NCBI GenBank assembly: GCA_964575235.1
Contig: CAZNQG010000019.1
Span: forward strand, 1-39,821
DNA: 39,821 bases
Reading direction: 5' to 3'
Origin: SM23-62 sp964575235
GTDB taxonomy: Bacteria; Bacteroidota; Bacteroidia; Bacteroidales; SM23-62
In this document: positions 8,356 through 15,526 of the stretch, piece after piece
How the letters are laid out: every line of letters starts with the position of its first letter
Position numbering within the stretch: position 1 is the first letter of the stretch
Program-made: the position numbers and the translations under genes
The notes under the pieces: model-generated
The model's database searches: none
What the model saw: only the letters and a program-made list of their open reading frames with translations
What the model was told of the DNA's origin: nothing

Positions 8356-9654
8356 ATGCAACGATATGCAATGAAAGACTTAAAGAGCTGGAAAGCCAGA
8401 CCAGAACGTAAGCCATTAATTATCAGAGGTGCTCGTCAGGTCGGTAAAACCTGGCTTATGAAGGAATTTGGGAAAAATGAGTACGAACAGATAGCTTACG
8501 TAAACTTTGAAAGTTCCAGGTCTCTCCATACTCTTTTCAAGGAAGATTATGATGTCAATCGCATTATTACAGCTATTCAGATAGAAACAGGAGTAAAGAT
8601 CAATGCAGATAATACTTTAATAATCTTCGATGAAATACAGGAAGCAAAAGGAGCTGTCACATCTTTGAAGTACTTCTGCGAAAATGCACCCCAGTATCAT
8701 ATAGTATCAGCGGGATCTTTACTTGGAGTATCTCTGCATGAAAAATCATCATTTCCGGTAGGTAAGGTTGAGTTTATGGATTTATTTCCACTTAATTTTG
8801 AAGAGTTTCTACTGGCTTTGGATCAACAGCCACTCCTGGATTTGATTATTAAGAAGGATTGGGCACTGATAAAAAGTTTCAAATCGAAATTAATTCAATA
8901 CCTGCGCAGTTACTATTACATTGGGGGAATGCCTGAAACAGTACTTTCCTATTGCGAGGAGAATGATTACAGGAAGGTCAGAACGATACAGAAGCGTTTA
9001 CTTGAAGCGTACGAGAATGATTTTTCCAAGCATGCTCCAAATAATGTTGTTCCACGAATAAGGATGCTTTGGAATTCAATTCCTTCACAACTGGCCAAAG
9101 AGAACCGGAAATTCATATATAAAGCGGTCAAGCCGGGCTCAAGAGCAAAAGATTATGAAATGGCTTTATCCTGGCTGATAGATTGTGGATTAATACATAA
9201 GGTAAGCAGGGTATCAAAACCTGGAATTCCGTTGAAGGCCTATGAAGATTTCCATGCATTTAAATTATTCATGACTGATGTAGGACTAATTGGGGCGATG
9301 GGTGATTTAGATGTCAGGACATTGCTTGAGGGAAATTTAATATTTAGCGAGTTTAAAGGCGCCTTGACTGAACAATTCGTATTACAGCAGCTAAAATCCA
9401 TACCGGATATTGCCGTATACTATTGGTCGGCCGAAAAGTCAAAATCTGAAATTGATTTTCTGATCCAATACTCAGGGGAAATCATTCCGGTAGAAGTTAA
9501 ATCAGAAGAAAATCTCCGGGCAAAGAGCCTCAGAATATATTACCGGAAATATGAACCAAATACCGCCATTAGAACATCTATGTCAGATTTCCGGAAGGAA
9601 GATTGGATGACAAACCTACCATTATATGCAATCAGTAAAATAGCTGAGCTGTAG
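8356..9654 (+). CDS. AAA_14/DUF4143 ATPase (COG1373-like)
   Basis: A 432-residue cytoplasmic protein of the AAA_14 plus DUF4143 family. Walker A is GARQVGKT at 25-32 and Walker B is LIIFDE around 88-93. The C-terminal DUF4143 part carries a PD-(D/E)xK-like motif, with D367 in SEIDFL and E380-V-K382 in IPVEVKS, so a nuclease-like fold is likely. Such proteins are common on genomic islands and their function is unsettled; links to toxin-antitoxin or defence roles are suggestions only. The gene is visibly richer in A and T than its neighbours and sits alone between the tRNA and a displaced copy of the tRNA 3' half, so it is very probably horizontally acquired. ATG 8356 is used; an in-frame ATG at 8371 is an alternative start. 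Confidence 0.9.
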   Translation: MQRYAMKDLKSWKARPERKPLIIRGARQVGKTWLMKEFGKNEYEQIAYVNFESSRSLHTLFKEDYDVNRIITAIQIETGVKINADNTLIIFDEIQEAKGAVTSLKYFCENAPQYHIVSAGSLLGVSLHEKSSFPVGKVEFMDLFPLNFEEFLLALDQQPLLDLIIKKDWALIKSFKSKLIQYLRSYYYIGGMPETVLSYCEENDYRKVRTIQKRLLEAYENDFSKHAPNNVVPRIRMLWNSIPSQLAKENRKFIYKAVKPGSRAKDYEMALSWLIDCGLIHKVSRVSKPGIPLKAYEDFHAFKLFMTDVGLIGAMGDLDVRTLLEGNLIFSEFKGALTEQFVLQQLKSIPDIAVYYWSAEKSKSEIDFLIQYSGEIIPVEVKSEENLRAKSLRIYYRKYEPNTAIRTSMSDFRKEDWMTNLPLYAISKIAEL

Positions 9655-9667
9655 TCATGACAGATCA

Positions 9668-9706
9668 GGTGTAGGATTTTGGTGTAGGATTTTCCTGCAA
9701 AATCCT
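9668..9706. repeat. 13-base tandem repeat followed by an inverted copy (hairpin)
   Basis: GGTGTAGGATTTT occurs twice back to back at 9668-9680 and 9681-9693. It is followed by the inverse AAAATCCT at 9699-9706, so the second copy can form an 8-base-pair hairpin (9686-9693 with 9699-9706, loop CCTGC). It starts 14 bases after the ATPase stop codon. It could be a terminator or part of the end of a mobile segment. Confidence 0.7.
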
Positions 9707-9768
9707 GCATAGTGTAAGATTAATGAATTGTAATTGCCTGACAATCAGTATATCAAATTTACAGGTTG

Positions 9769-9816
9769 ATGATTCATAATCATGAGGTCGAGGGTGATTG
9801 TCCCTCTCTCGCTACT
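9769..9816 (+). repeat. Displaced tRNA 3' half, copy 2 (probable attachment-site remnant)
   Basis: These 48 bases match tRNA positions 8118-8165 at 44 sites without gaps. All four differences fall together in the T loop (TCAA replaced by GATT), so this copy would not give a functional tRNA. The 5' half of the tRNA is absent. Such a 3' fragment is what integration into a tRNA gene leaves at the far end of an inserted segment. Confidence 0.85.
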
Positions 9817-9930
9817 GCTGATTAATAACAAGTAAGGTACTCATAAAGGGTGCCTTTTTTCATTGAAAGGGGGTTGGAGTCCGATTATCAGGTATGGCTG
9901 CCGGATCAAATAATGTTGTATATCATCGTT

Positions 9931-9962
9931 ATTGACATTCACTCGGGCAATGGTTAATTTTG
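9931..9962 (+). promoter_or_regulatory. Promoter of the interrupted hydrolase gene
   Basis: ATTG at 9931-9934, 20 bases, then a perfect TAATTTTG at 9955-9962. The predicted start site is about ten bases before the ATG at 9979. Confidence 0.55.
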
Positions 9963-9978
9963 ATCAAACCCCTGACCA

Positions 9979-11094
9979 ATGTTTGATATCAAGCCTTTTA
10001 AAAGTATCGCTGGAAAAATCCATTCCAGGCGGTTTGTCTTGTTCATGCTATTGTTGATTTGCATACTCCTTTCTTGTGAAAAAAATAAGGATCCGGAATT
10101 GAATCCTGTTTACGGGTCAACTGTCACCAAACGGTTCGGTGAAGAATCCGCGCTTGTTTATGAACTAAGTTTCAATTCTGACGGTTTTTCAATTGTTGGG
10201 GATTTCAGGACACCTGTCGAAGGGGAACTGTTCCCGGTTATAGTAATGGTTCATGGTTCCGGCGGTGCCACCAGGAATGGGGCGGTGGACTTCGAACCCC
10301 TGATTGAGATTTTCCTGCGAAACGGCTACGCGGTGCTTTCGTGGGACAAGCCCGGCAGCGGGGAATCAACGGGTTCATTCACACAGGGGTATACGATATC
10401 CGAGCGAGCGAATATTCTTGTCGATGCAATCAGGGCACTGAACGAAAATACCTCCGTCCTGAGCTCGTCCATAGGACTCTGGGGCGTCAGCCAGGCCGGT
10501 TGGGTGATGCCAAAGGCACTTGAAAAGACTGAGGATGCAGCTTTTATGATCGTAGTCAGCGGAGGGGGTGAAGATGGTATCGAGCAGATGGCTTACCAGA
10601 TGGGACAGGTGGTGGCATGCAAGGGTGGCACAGCGGTGCAGGTGGCCGATGCCGAAGAATACTGGTAGCAGATGTGCAAAGCAACGCAGTACAATGAATA
10701 CAAGGAAGCGGCCGAAATTCTGGTGAATCTCCCGGGAATTACAGATCAGACGGGCTTGTCTGTTTCTGAAAAGGGGCAGTGGAAAGCATGGCCGCAGGAA
10801 ATAGATGCTTTCTGGAATCCAATGGAGATTATAGAAAAGACAACCATTCCCACCCTGGTGTTTTTCGGGGAATTGGATAAGAATGTCGATCCCGTGCAGG
10901 GGGCCCAGGCATATCAAGCTGCCCTTGGAAAAGCCGGGAACCAGGATTACATGGTCATTACCATTGAAGGTGCCGGGCACGTACTGACCCCTGCCACAAC
11001 AGGATGTCTGGATGAAGCTGTCAGTCCCGAGTGGGTTACTGAATACCTGTATACCCTGGATAACTGGGTCGGTTACCGCTATCCCCTGAATTAG
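9979..11094 (+). pseudogene. Lipoprotein alpha/beta hydrolase interrupted by an in-frame TAG
   Basis: One continuous frame covers 371 codons but has a stop, TAG 10666-10668, at codon 230. The first part starts with a lipoprotein signal (lipobox ILLSC, C33), so the intact product would be a membrane-anchored periplasmic esterase or hydrolase. The nucleophile S171 (GVSQAG) and the oxyanion region HGSGG are before the stop. The acid D300 (FGELDKNVD) and H334 (GAGH) come after it, so neither half can be active alone. A single substitution explains the stop and no other damage is visible, so decay is recent, or the stop is read through. An ATG at 10672 immediately follows but would yield only the C-terminal third. 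The gene lies in the second tRNA-bounded segment. Confidence 0.8.
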
Positions 11095-11139
11095 AATCAA
11101 ATTACGCGTATTCCATCATAAAATCTTAAAACCAAAACC

Positions 11140-11766
11140 GTGAGAACAATTATTTTATTACTGACAGTCACTTCACTTGTTTTTATCACATCGGCATGTG
11201 AGGAAGGCAATGGAAGTAACAATGATGACCGGAAGGTAGTCGGAACGGGCCCAATCGTCACCAGGAACCCGGACTTTACCTCTTTCGATAAAATTGAAAA
11301 CGCAGGTGTTGCCAATTTTTATATTACCATCGGAAGTCCCCAGTCAGTCGAACTGAAAGCCCAGCAAAACATCATCGATGTCATGACCTACGAAGTAGTT
11401 GGATATACATTGAAAATCGGGATTGAGGATGGGGTATCCATCGATAGCCAGGAGGAAATACGCTTTGACATTACCATACCATCCATAACCCGGATTGATC
11501 TGACGGGGGTAGGGGATTTTGTACTGTCGGGTGAAGACCAGGATGAGCTGATCATTAACCTTACGGGAGTTGGGAACGTCCTGGCGTATGATATGAAGGT
11601 GGATGCCTGCACCATTACATCGATCGGTGTAGGCAACATCCAGGTCCATGTAATCAGTACGCTTGATGTAATCATTACAGGTGTGGGAAATGTTTACTAC
11701 AAGGGAAATCCGACGATAACTTCATCAGTGACCGGAATAGGCAGCCTGATAAACGCGAATCCATGA
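11140..11766 (+). CDS. DUF2807 (head GIN domain) lipoprotein
   Basis: A 208-residue putative lipoprotein beginning at a GTG codon, chosen because a clean signal with lipobox ITSAC (C20) follows at once. The mature part is a DUF2807/GIN-type beta-helical domain with the typical repeated DLTGVGDF, NLTGVGN, SIGVGN and TGVGNV turns through about residues 115-200. These proteins are common surface or periplasmic lipoproteins in Bacteroidota. The family has been called a putative auto-transporter adhesin head, but the role is not proven. It starts 45 bases after the broken hydrolase gene and may share its promoter. It lies in the second tRNA-bounded segment, ending about 100 bases before the third tRNA fragment. 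Confidence 0.88.
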   Translation: MRTIILLLTVTSLVFITSACEEGNGSNNDDRKVVGTGPIVTRNPDFTSFDKIENAGVANFYITIGSPQSVELKAQQNIIDVMTYEVVGYTLKIGIEDGVSIDSQEEIRFDITIPSITRIDLTGVGDFVLSGEDQDELIINLTGVGNVLAYDMKVDACTITSIGVGNIQVHVISTLDVIITGVGNVYYKGNPTITSSVTGIGSLINANP

Positions 11767-11863
11767 GACCGATGCTGTAAAACGGGGTCTGATAATACCC
11801 TAAAAGTGCCTATTATCATATACCCGTTTCAATAAAATACTGATATTCAAGCACTGACCTAAA

Positions 11864-11908
11864 GATTCATAATCATACGGCCGAGGGTTCAAGCCCATCT
11901 CCTGCTGC
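11864..11908 (+). repeat. Displaced tRNA 3' half, copy 3 (older remnant)
   Basis: These 45 bases align without gaps to tRNA positions 8120-8164, with 37 identical. The anticodon loop and 3' strand (GATTCATAATCAT) and the start of the T arm (GAGGGTTCAAG) are intact. Differences are spread out, as expected for an older, drifting copy. No 5' tRNA half precedes it. Confidence 0.75.
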
Positions 11909-11943
11909 ATCTGTTGTCTTTCACCGAAAGTTTACAGCAAAGC

Positions 11944-14900
11944 CTAAAACAATTTTAATTGATGTTCGGCAGGCTCGCTTTTTGGGGAAGTTTTAAAATC
12001 GACCCTTTGCAGGTGTTCCGGATCCAGTTCGCCCAGGAAGCGGGAAGGGGACATTTCTTTTTCCCGGCCGTACAGCCATCTCTTTTTCGAACGGACGATC
12101 TGCAATTCGTCCTTTGCCCTGGTCATGGCCACGTAAAACAGCCTGCGTTCCTCTTCCATATCCGTATCTTGTCGATCGAGGGGACTTATCCCTTCCTCGG
12201 CCCCGGCAATGAATACCACGGGAAACTCCAGTCCCTTGGCGGCATGGAAGGTCAGTAAGCGCACCCCGCCGCTGTCCAGCCTACCGGCGTCGGTGTAGGG
12301 GGACAGAACGAATTTTTGCAGGAAGTCTCCGGGATTTTCATTGAATCCCTCCGCCAGCTTCAGGATCATTTCCCTCTTGATCTGCTCCTGGTCGGAGAGT
12401 TCGGAGGCGGGAAGGAAGAAATCCAACAATTGCTGCAGGGTATCCTGAAGACCGTTTTTATCGAAGCCGGAACGAAGCTGGTCATACAGCATCATCCATT
12501 TTTCCCAGTTTTCATCCCCCGAAAAGTCTTCAGGGCCGGATCCGTTCTCCAGGTATCTTTTCAGCAGGAACCGTTTCTCCTGTTCATTTGCCTCCAAGAG
12601 CCTGTCCGACAATCCCGACAGGGCGACCACGTTAAGTTTGTTCTGCAACAGCTGGAGTGCGTATGCAATCACATCGAAAGGAGGCTCCGAGAAAAAGGAA
12701 GTGCCGTCGCTCAGCAAGACGGGGATGCCTTTCCGTTTCAACTGTTCTGAAATGTCGTCGGCAGCCCGGTGTGTACGGTATAAAACGGCAATATCGGAGA
12801 ATGCATAGTCGTAATCCGACCGGGCATACCCGGTACTCAGTGTGTCCACTCCCCCAACGTAATTCAGGATCTGGTCGGCAATATAAGCCGCTTCCTGCCT
12901 TGAATCCTCTGCAACGTACTGTTTAACCGTTACATTTGAGGTTTTTGCGGCTTCGAGATCTGCATTCCGCTCCTGCCGGTTATGTGAGATCAGCATGTTC
13001 CCGGCAGCCAGTATATTTGCCTGACTGCGGTAGTTTTTCCGCAAGTGAATTTCGGTTGCCTTCAGGTCTTCCTTTAACCTGTAAAACAGCTTTATATCCG
13101 ATCCGCGGAACCCGTAAATGGACTGGTTGGGATCACCTATGGCAAAAACCCGCATGGCCGGTGTGCTCTGCCCGTTTCCCGAAAGGATCCTGACAAATTC
13201 ATACTGGACCGGGTTGATGTCCTGGAATTCATCAACGGCAAGACATTTATACCGGTTCGTTATAGTGCCGGGTGCCTCTTTCAGGAGTTCATTCGCCTTG
13301 CGGATGATGCCCGACAGATCGACGGCATGATTTTCGGCAAGGTGCTCGTTGTATGCCCTGAAGTATTCCTGGGATTCCTCTTCGATCTGGGAACGGTTTT
13401 TTTCGTAGTATTCTTCGTAAGAGCGGGACAGGTTATGGATTGCTGTCCGGTCGAGTCCCGGAAAAAGTATTTTATACAGGCTCACCCTGTTACTCCGGTC
13501 ATAGATCGCCCCGGTTCCGGGCTCGATCTCTTTCAGGAACCGGTAGGCTAAGGCGTGGAACGTACCCACCAGCACATCGTTTGCCCTTGTTCCGATCTGC
13601 TTATGCAATCTGTCCCTCAATTCATCCGCCGCTTTGTTGGTAAAAGTGATGGCCATAACCTCGCATGGGTCGGTCCCTTTGTTTTCAATCTGGTGAATGA
13701 TCCACCGTATCAGCGTAGCCGTTTTGCCCGTCCCCGGTCCCGCGCTTACCAGAACGTTCCCTTCCTGTTCAATGGCACGGCGTTGTTCTTCGTTGGGCCC
13801 TTCAAGCGGCGTTCCCTCTTCTTCAATCCGCGGGGCGTAATCCAACGTCCGGTTTTTGGCGCTTCTCCTTGCCATTGTTTCGGTCATTCCTTCGCCGAAT
13901 ATATCGGTCTGGCCGCATATACGGTTGATCTCCCCGGGATTAAAGACCCTGATCACCCCGTACTGCCCGTCGTACCCTGCCTGGGGTTTTACCTCGTGAT
14001 TGCGCAGGCGCCGTATCGCCTCTGCGAGCAATTCCCCGGATTTCGATTTGATTTCCCCAAGGGGTACAGCGTGCAGGAGTTCGAACTCATTCCCAAAAGT
14101 CGAAATGATCTGGGTATAGGCCTGCTGTACCGTGTTTGCAGCCGGACCGGTACCCTTTAATTCGGCGATGATTTCCGGCAGGGGAATGATGTATTCGAAC
14201 CCGGGTGAATCTTCGGGTTTCAGGGGACTTTCCCTGTCGGCCAGCTTTTCGACCCTGTGCAGAACGCCTATGGTCAGGGGTTTTCCGCAGCGGGGACAAA
14301 GGTTATTCCGTTCGAGGCTTTCCCAGGGCTCCAAAGACACGTTGCATTTCCGGTGTCCATCCATGTGGTATTTCCCTTCTTCGGGGAAGAACTCGTAGGT
14401 GCCCAAAAAACCCTTTTTCGTTTTCAGGGCTTCGATCATGGCAGGGTACGAGATCTCCGTGTCGAAGATGTTGGCTTCCCTGCCCAGGTTCCGGGGAGAG
14501 TGGGCATCGGAGTTCGAAACCAGGGAATACCGGTCCAGCGCGGAAAGTTTCCAGTTCATGTCCGGGTCGGAGGACAGACCCGTTTCCAGGGCGAAAATAT
14601 GTTCCGACAGGTCGCGGAAGCATTCCTCGATGCTGTCGTAACCTCCCTTGGAACCCAGCGTCGAGAACCAGGGCGTCCAGACGTGGGCGGGAATAAGATG
14701 AGCGTTCGCCGAGGTTTCCAGCACGATCTCGAGCAGGTCCCTGGACGGGAGACCCAGGATCGGCCTGCCGTCGGATGCCAGGTTGCCGATCGCGCTCAAT
14801 CGGGCATTGATTCTTTTTACCGTTTCGATATCGGGGGCCAGCACAAGGTTGTGATTCTTCCGGACCTTCTCCCCGTATTTATAGATGGAGGATATCTCGG

Positions 14901-15171
14901 TACTAAGGCAGAATTGCACGTCGATTTCCCGGGTCCGGATATTCGGCAGGCCCGGTTCTGCCGGGGGGACTTTCAGGCGGAAAAGGCCGTTTCCCCCGGG
15001 TTCCAGTTTTTCCTCCAGTTCCTTTATCCATTCCGGGTGCGTAAAATCGCCCGTACCCACGACATGGATCCCTTTTATTCTGGCCCACTGATAGATCGAT
15101 TCAAGGTTAAGGTTCTTGCTTGTTGACCTTGAATAGCGGGAATGGAGATGGATATCGGCAATATACTTCAC
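11944..15171 (-). CDS. Endonuclease Q-like PHP nuclease fused to UvrD-type helicase
   Basis: A 1075-residue protein. Residues 1 to about 440 form a PHP domain of the endonuclease Q kind. Likely metal ligands are H8/H10, D42/H45, E92, H163 and D222/H224. A zinc site follows, H273/C276 with C292/C295 (LCPRCGKPLTIG), a hallmark of that family. Residues from about 455 onward are a superfamily 1 helicase: motif I SAGPGTGKT (476-484), then ITFTNKAADEL, DEFQD, GDPNQSIYGFRG, NYRS, TFHAAKGLEFPVV and EERRLFYVAMTRA. Endonuclease Q nicks 5' of deaminated bases, so a fused helicase suggests a one-protein repair nick-and-unwind machine; that is inference. A perfect -7 box on this strand at 15194-15201 precedes the ATG. 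Both halves look intact. Confidence 0.9.
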   Translation of the reverse strand: MKYIADIHLHSRYSRSTSKNLNLESIYQWARIKGIHVVGTGDFTHPEWIKELEEKLEPGGNGLFRLKVPPAEPGLPNIRTREIDVQFCLSTEISSIYKYGEKVRKNHNLVLAPDIETVKRINARLSAIGNLASDGRPILGLPSRDLLEIVLETSANAHLIPAHVWTPWFSTLGSKGGYDSIEECFRDLSEHIFALETGLSSDPDMNWKLSALDRYSLVSNSDAHSPRNLGREANIFDTEISYPAMIEALKTKKGFLGTYEFFPEEGKYHMDGHRKCNVSLEPWESLERNNLCPRCGKPLTIGVLHRVEKLADRESPLKPEDSPGFEYIIPLPEIIAELKGTGPAANTVQQAYTQIISTFGNEFELLHAVPLGEIKSKSGELLAEAIRRLRNHEVKPQAGYDGQYGVIRVFNPGEINRICGQTDIFGEGMTETMARRSAKNRTLDYAPRIEEEGTPLEGPNEEQRRAIEQEGNVLVSAGPGTGKTATLIRWIIHQIENKGTDPCEVMAITFTNKAADELRDRLHKQIGTRANDVLVGTFHALAYRFLKEIEPGTGAIYDRSNRVSLYKILFPGLDRTAIHNLSRSYEEYYEKNRSQIEEESQEYFRAYNEHLAENHAVDLSGIIRKANELLKEAPGTITNRYKCLAVDEFQDINPVQYEFVRILSGNGQSTPAMRVFAIGDPNQSIYGFRGSDIKLFYRLKEDLKATEIHLRKNYRSQANILAAGNMLISHNRQERNADLEAAKTSNVTVKQYVAEDSRQEAAYIADQILNYVGGVDTLSTGYARSDYDYAFSDIAVLYRTHRAADDISEQLKRKGIPVLLSDGTSFFSEPPFDVIAYALQLLQNKLNVVALSGLSDRLLEANEQEKRFLLKRYLENGSGPEDFSGDENWEKWMMLYDQLRSGFDKNGLQDTLQQLLDFFLPASELSDQEQIKREMILKLAEGFNENPGDFLQKFVLSPYTDAGRLDSGGVRLLTFHAAKGLEFPVVFIAGAEEGISPLDRQDTDMEEERRLFYVAMTRAKDELQIVRSKKRWLYGREKEMSPSRFLGELDPEHLQRVDFKTSPKSEPAEHQLKLF

Positions 15172-15526
15172 GGGGGAAATCCTGATGCAGAATCAAAGTT
15201 AGGGAAGGGACAGGGGAACCGGATGATTTTGCTTCGTATTCTTTTAAACAAAATATAAACCATGCTCTATCCTGCCGCTCAATGGATGCATTTGGGAAAA
15301 TACCTTCCGGGAAAAAATAGCGGAAGAGACCAACAGTCCGGATTGATGTTCGATTTGGATGTTGTTCGATATGATGGGGAACCTGGGATCTATACGGTGA
15401 GAACATAATATTCCGGTGATAAAGTATAATTTCAGGCAAAACAGACTGAAAGGTATGAGTAAGATTTGTAGATTAGACTTATAGAATTGAAACCGTTAAA
15501 ATTTGAAATAATAAATTTTTAAGATT
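15172..15526. other. Divergent intergenic region between helicase-fusion and GH3 genes
   Basis: About 355 bases. It holds the -7 box of the leftward gene near its left end. On the right, an AT-rich run precedes the GH3 ATG: TTTG lies at 15465-15468 and a -7-like TAAAATTTG at 15497-15505, but the spacing is too long for a convincing promoter. No conserved protein or RNA is seen in the middle. Confidence 0.6.
15194..15201 (-). promoter_or_regulatory. -7 box of the PHP-helicase gene
   Basis: On the minus strand this reads TAACTTTG, a perfect TAnnTTTG, 22 bases before the ATG at 15171. No TTTG lies at the expected -33 position, so the promoter may be weak or activator-dependent. Confidence 0.45.

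Larger units (their letters stand above)
9655..9978. other. Gene-free stretch after the ATPase gene
   Basis: About 320 bases with no credible reading frame. It holds a tandem repeat with a hairpin (9668-9706), the second copy of the tRNA 3' half (9769-9816) and the promoter of the hydrolase gene (9931-9962), which are listed separately. The rest shows nothing recognisable. Confidence 0.7.

Noticed and set aside
10666..10668. UAG as a pyrrolysine codon, given the corrinoid methyltransferase system in the same window
   Set aside because: The stop is in an alpha/beta hydrolase, not a methylamine methyltransferase; no pyl genes are visible, and none of the corrinoid operon genes has an internal TAG. 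A nonsense mutation is simpler.
8118..11908. CRISPR array from the repeated tRNA 3' halves
   Set aside because: Only three copies, 1.6-2.1 kb apart, with genes between them and steadily diverging; no cas genes.
15107..15439. 110-codon minus-strand frame upstream of the PHP-helicase gene
   Set aside because: No motif, biased composition, overlap with the helicase start and with its probable promoter.
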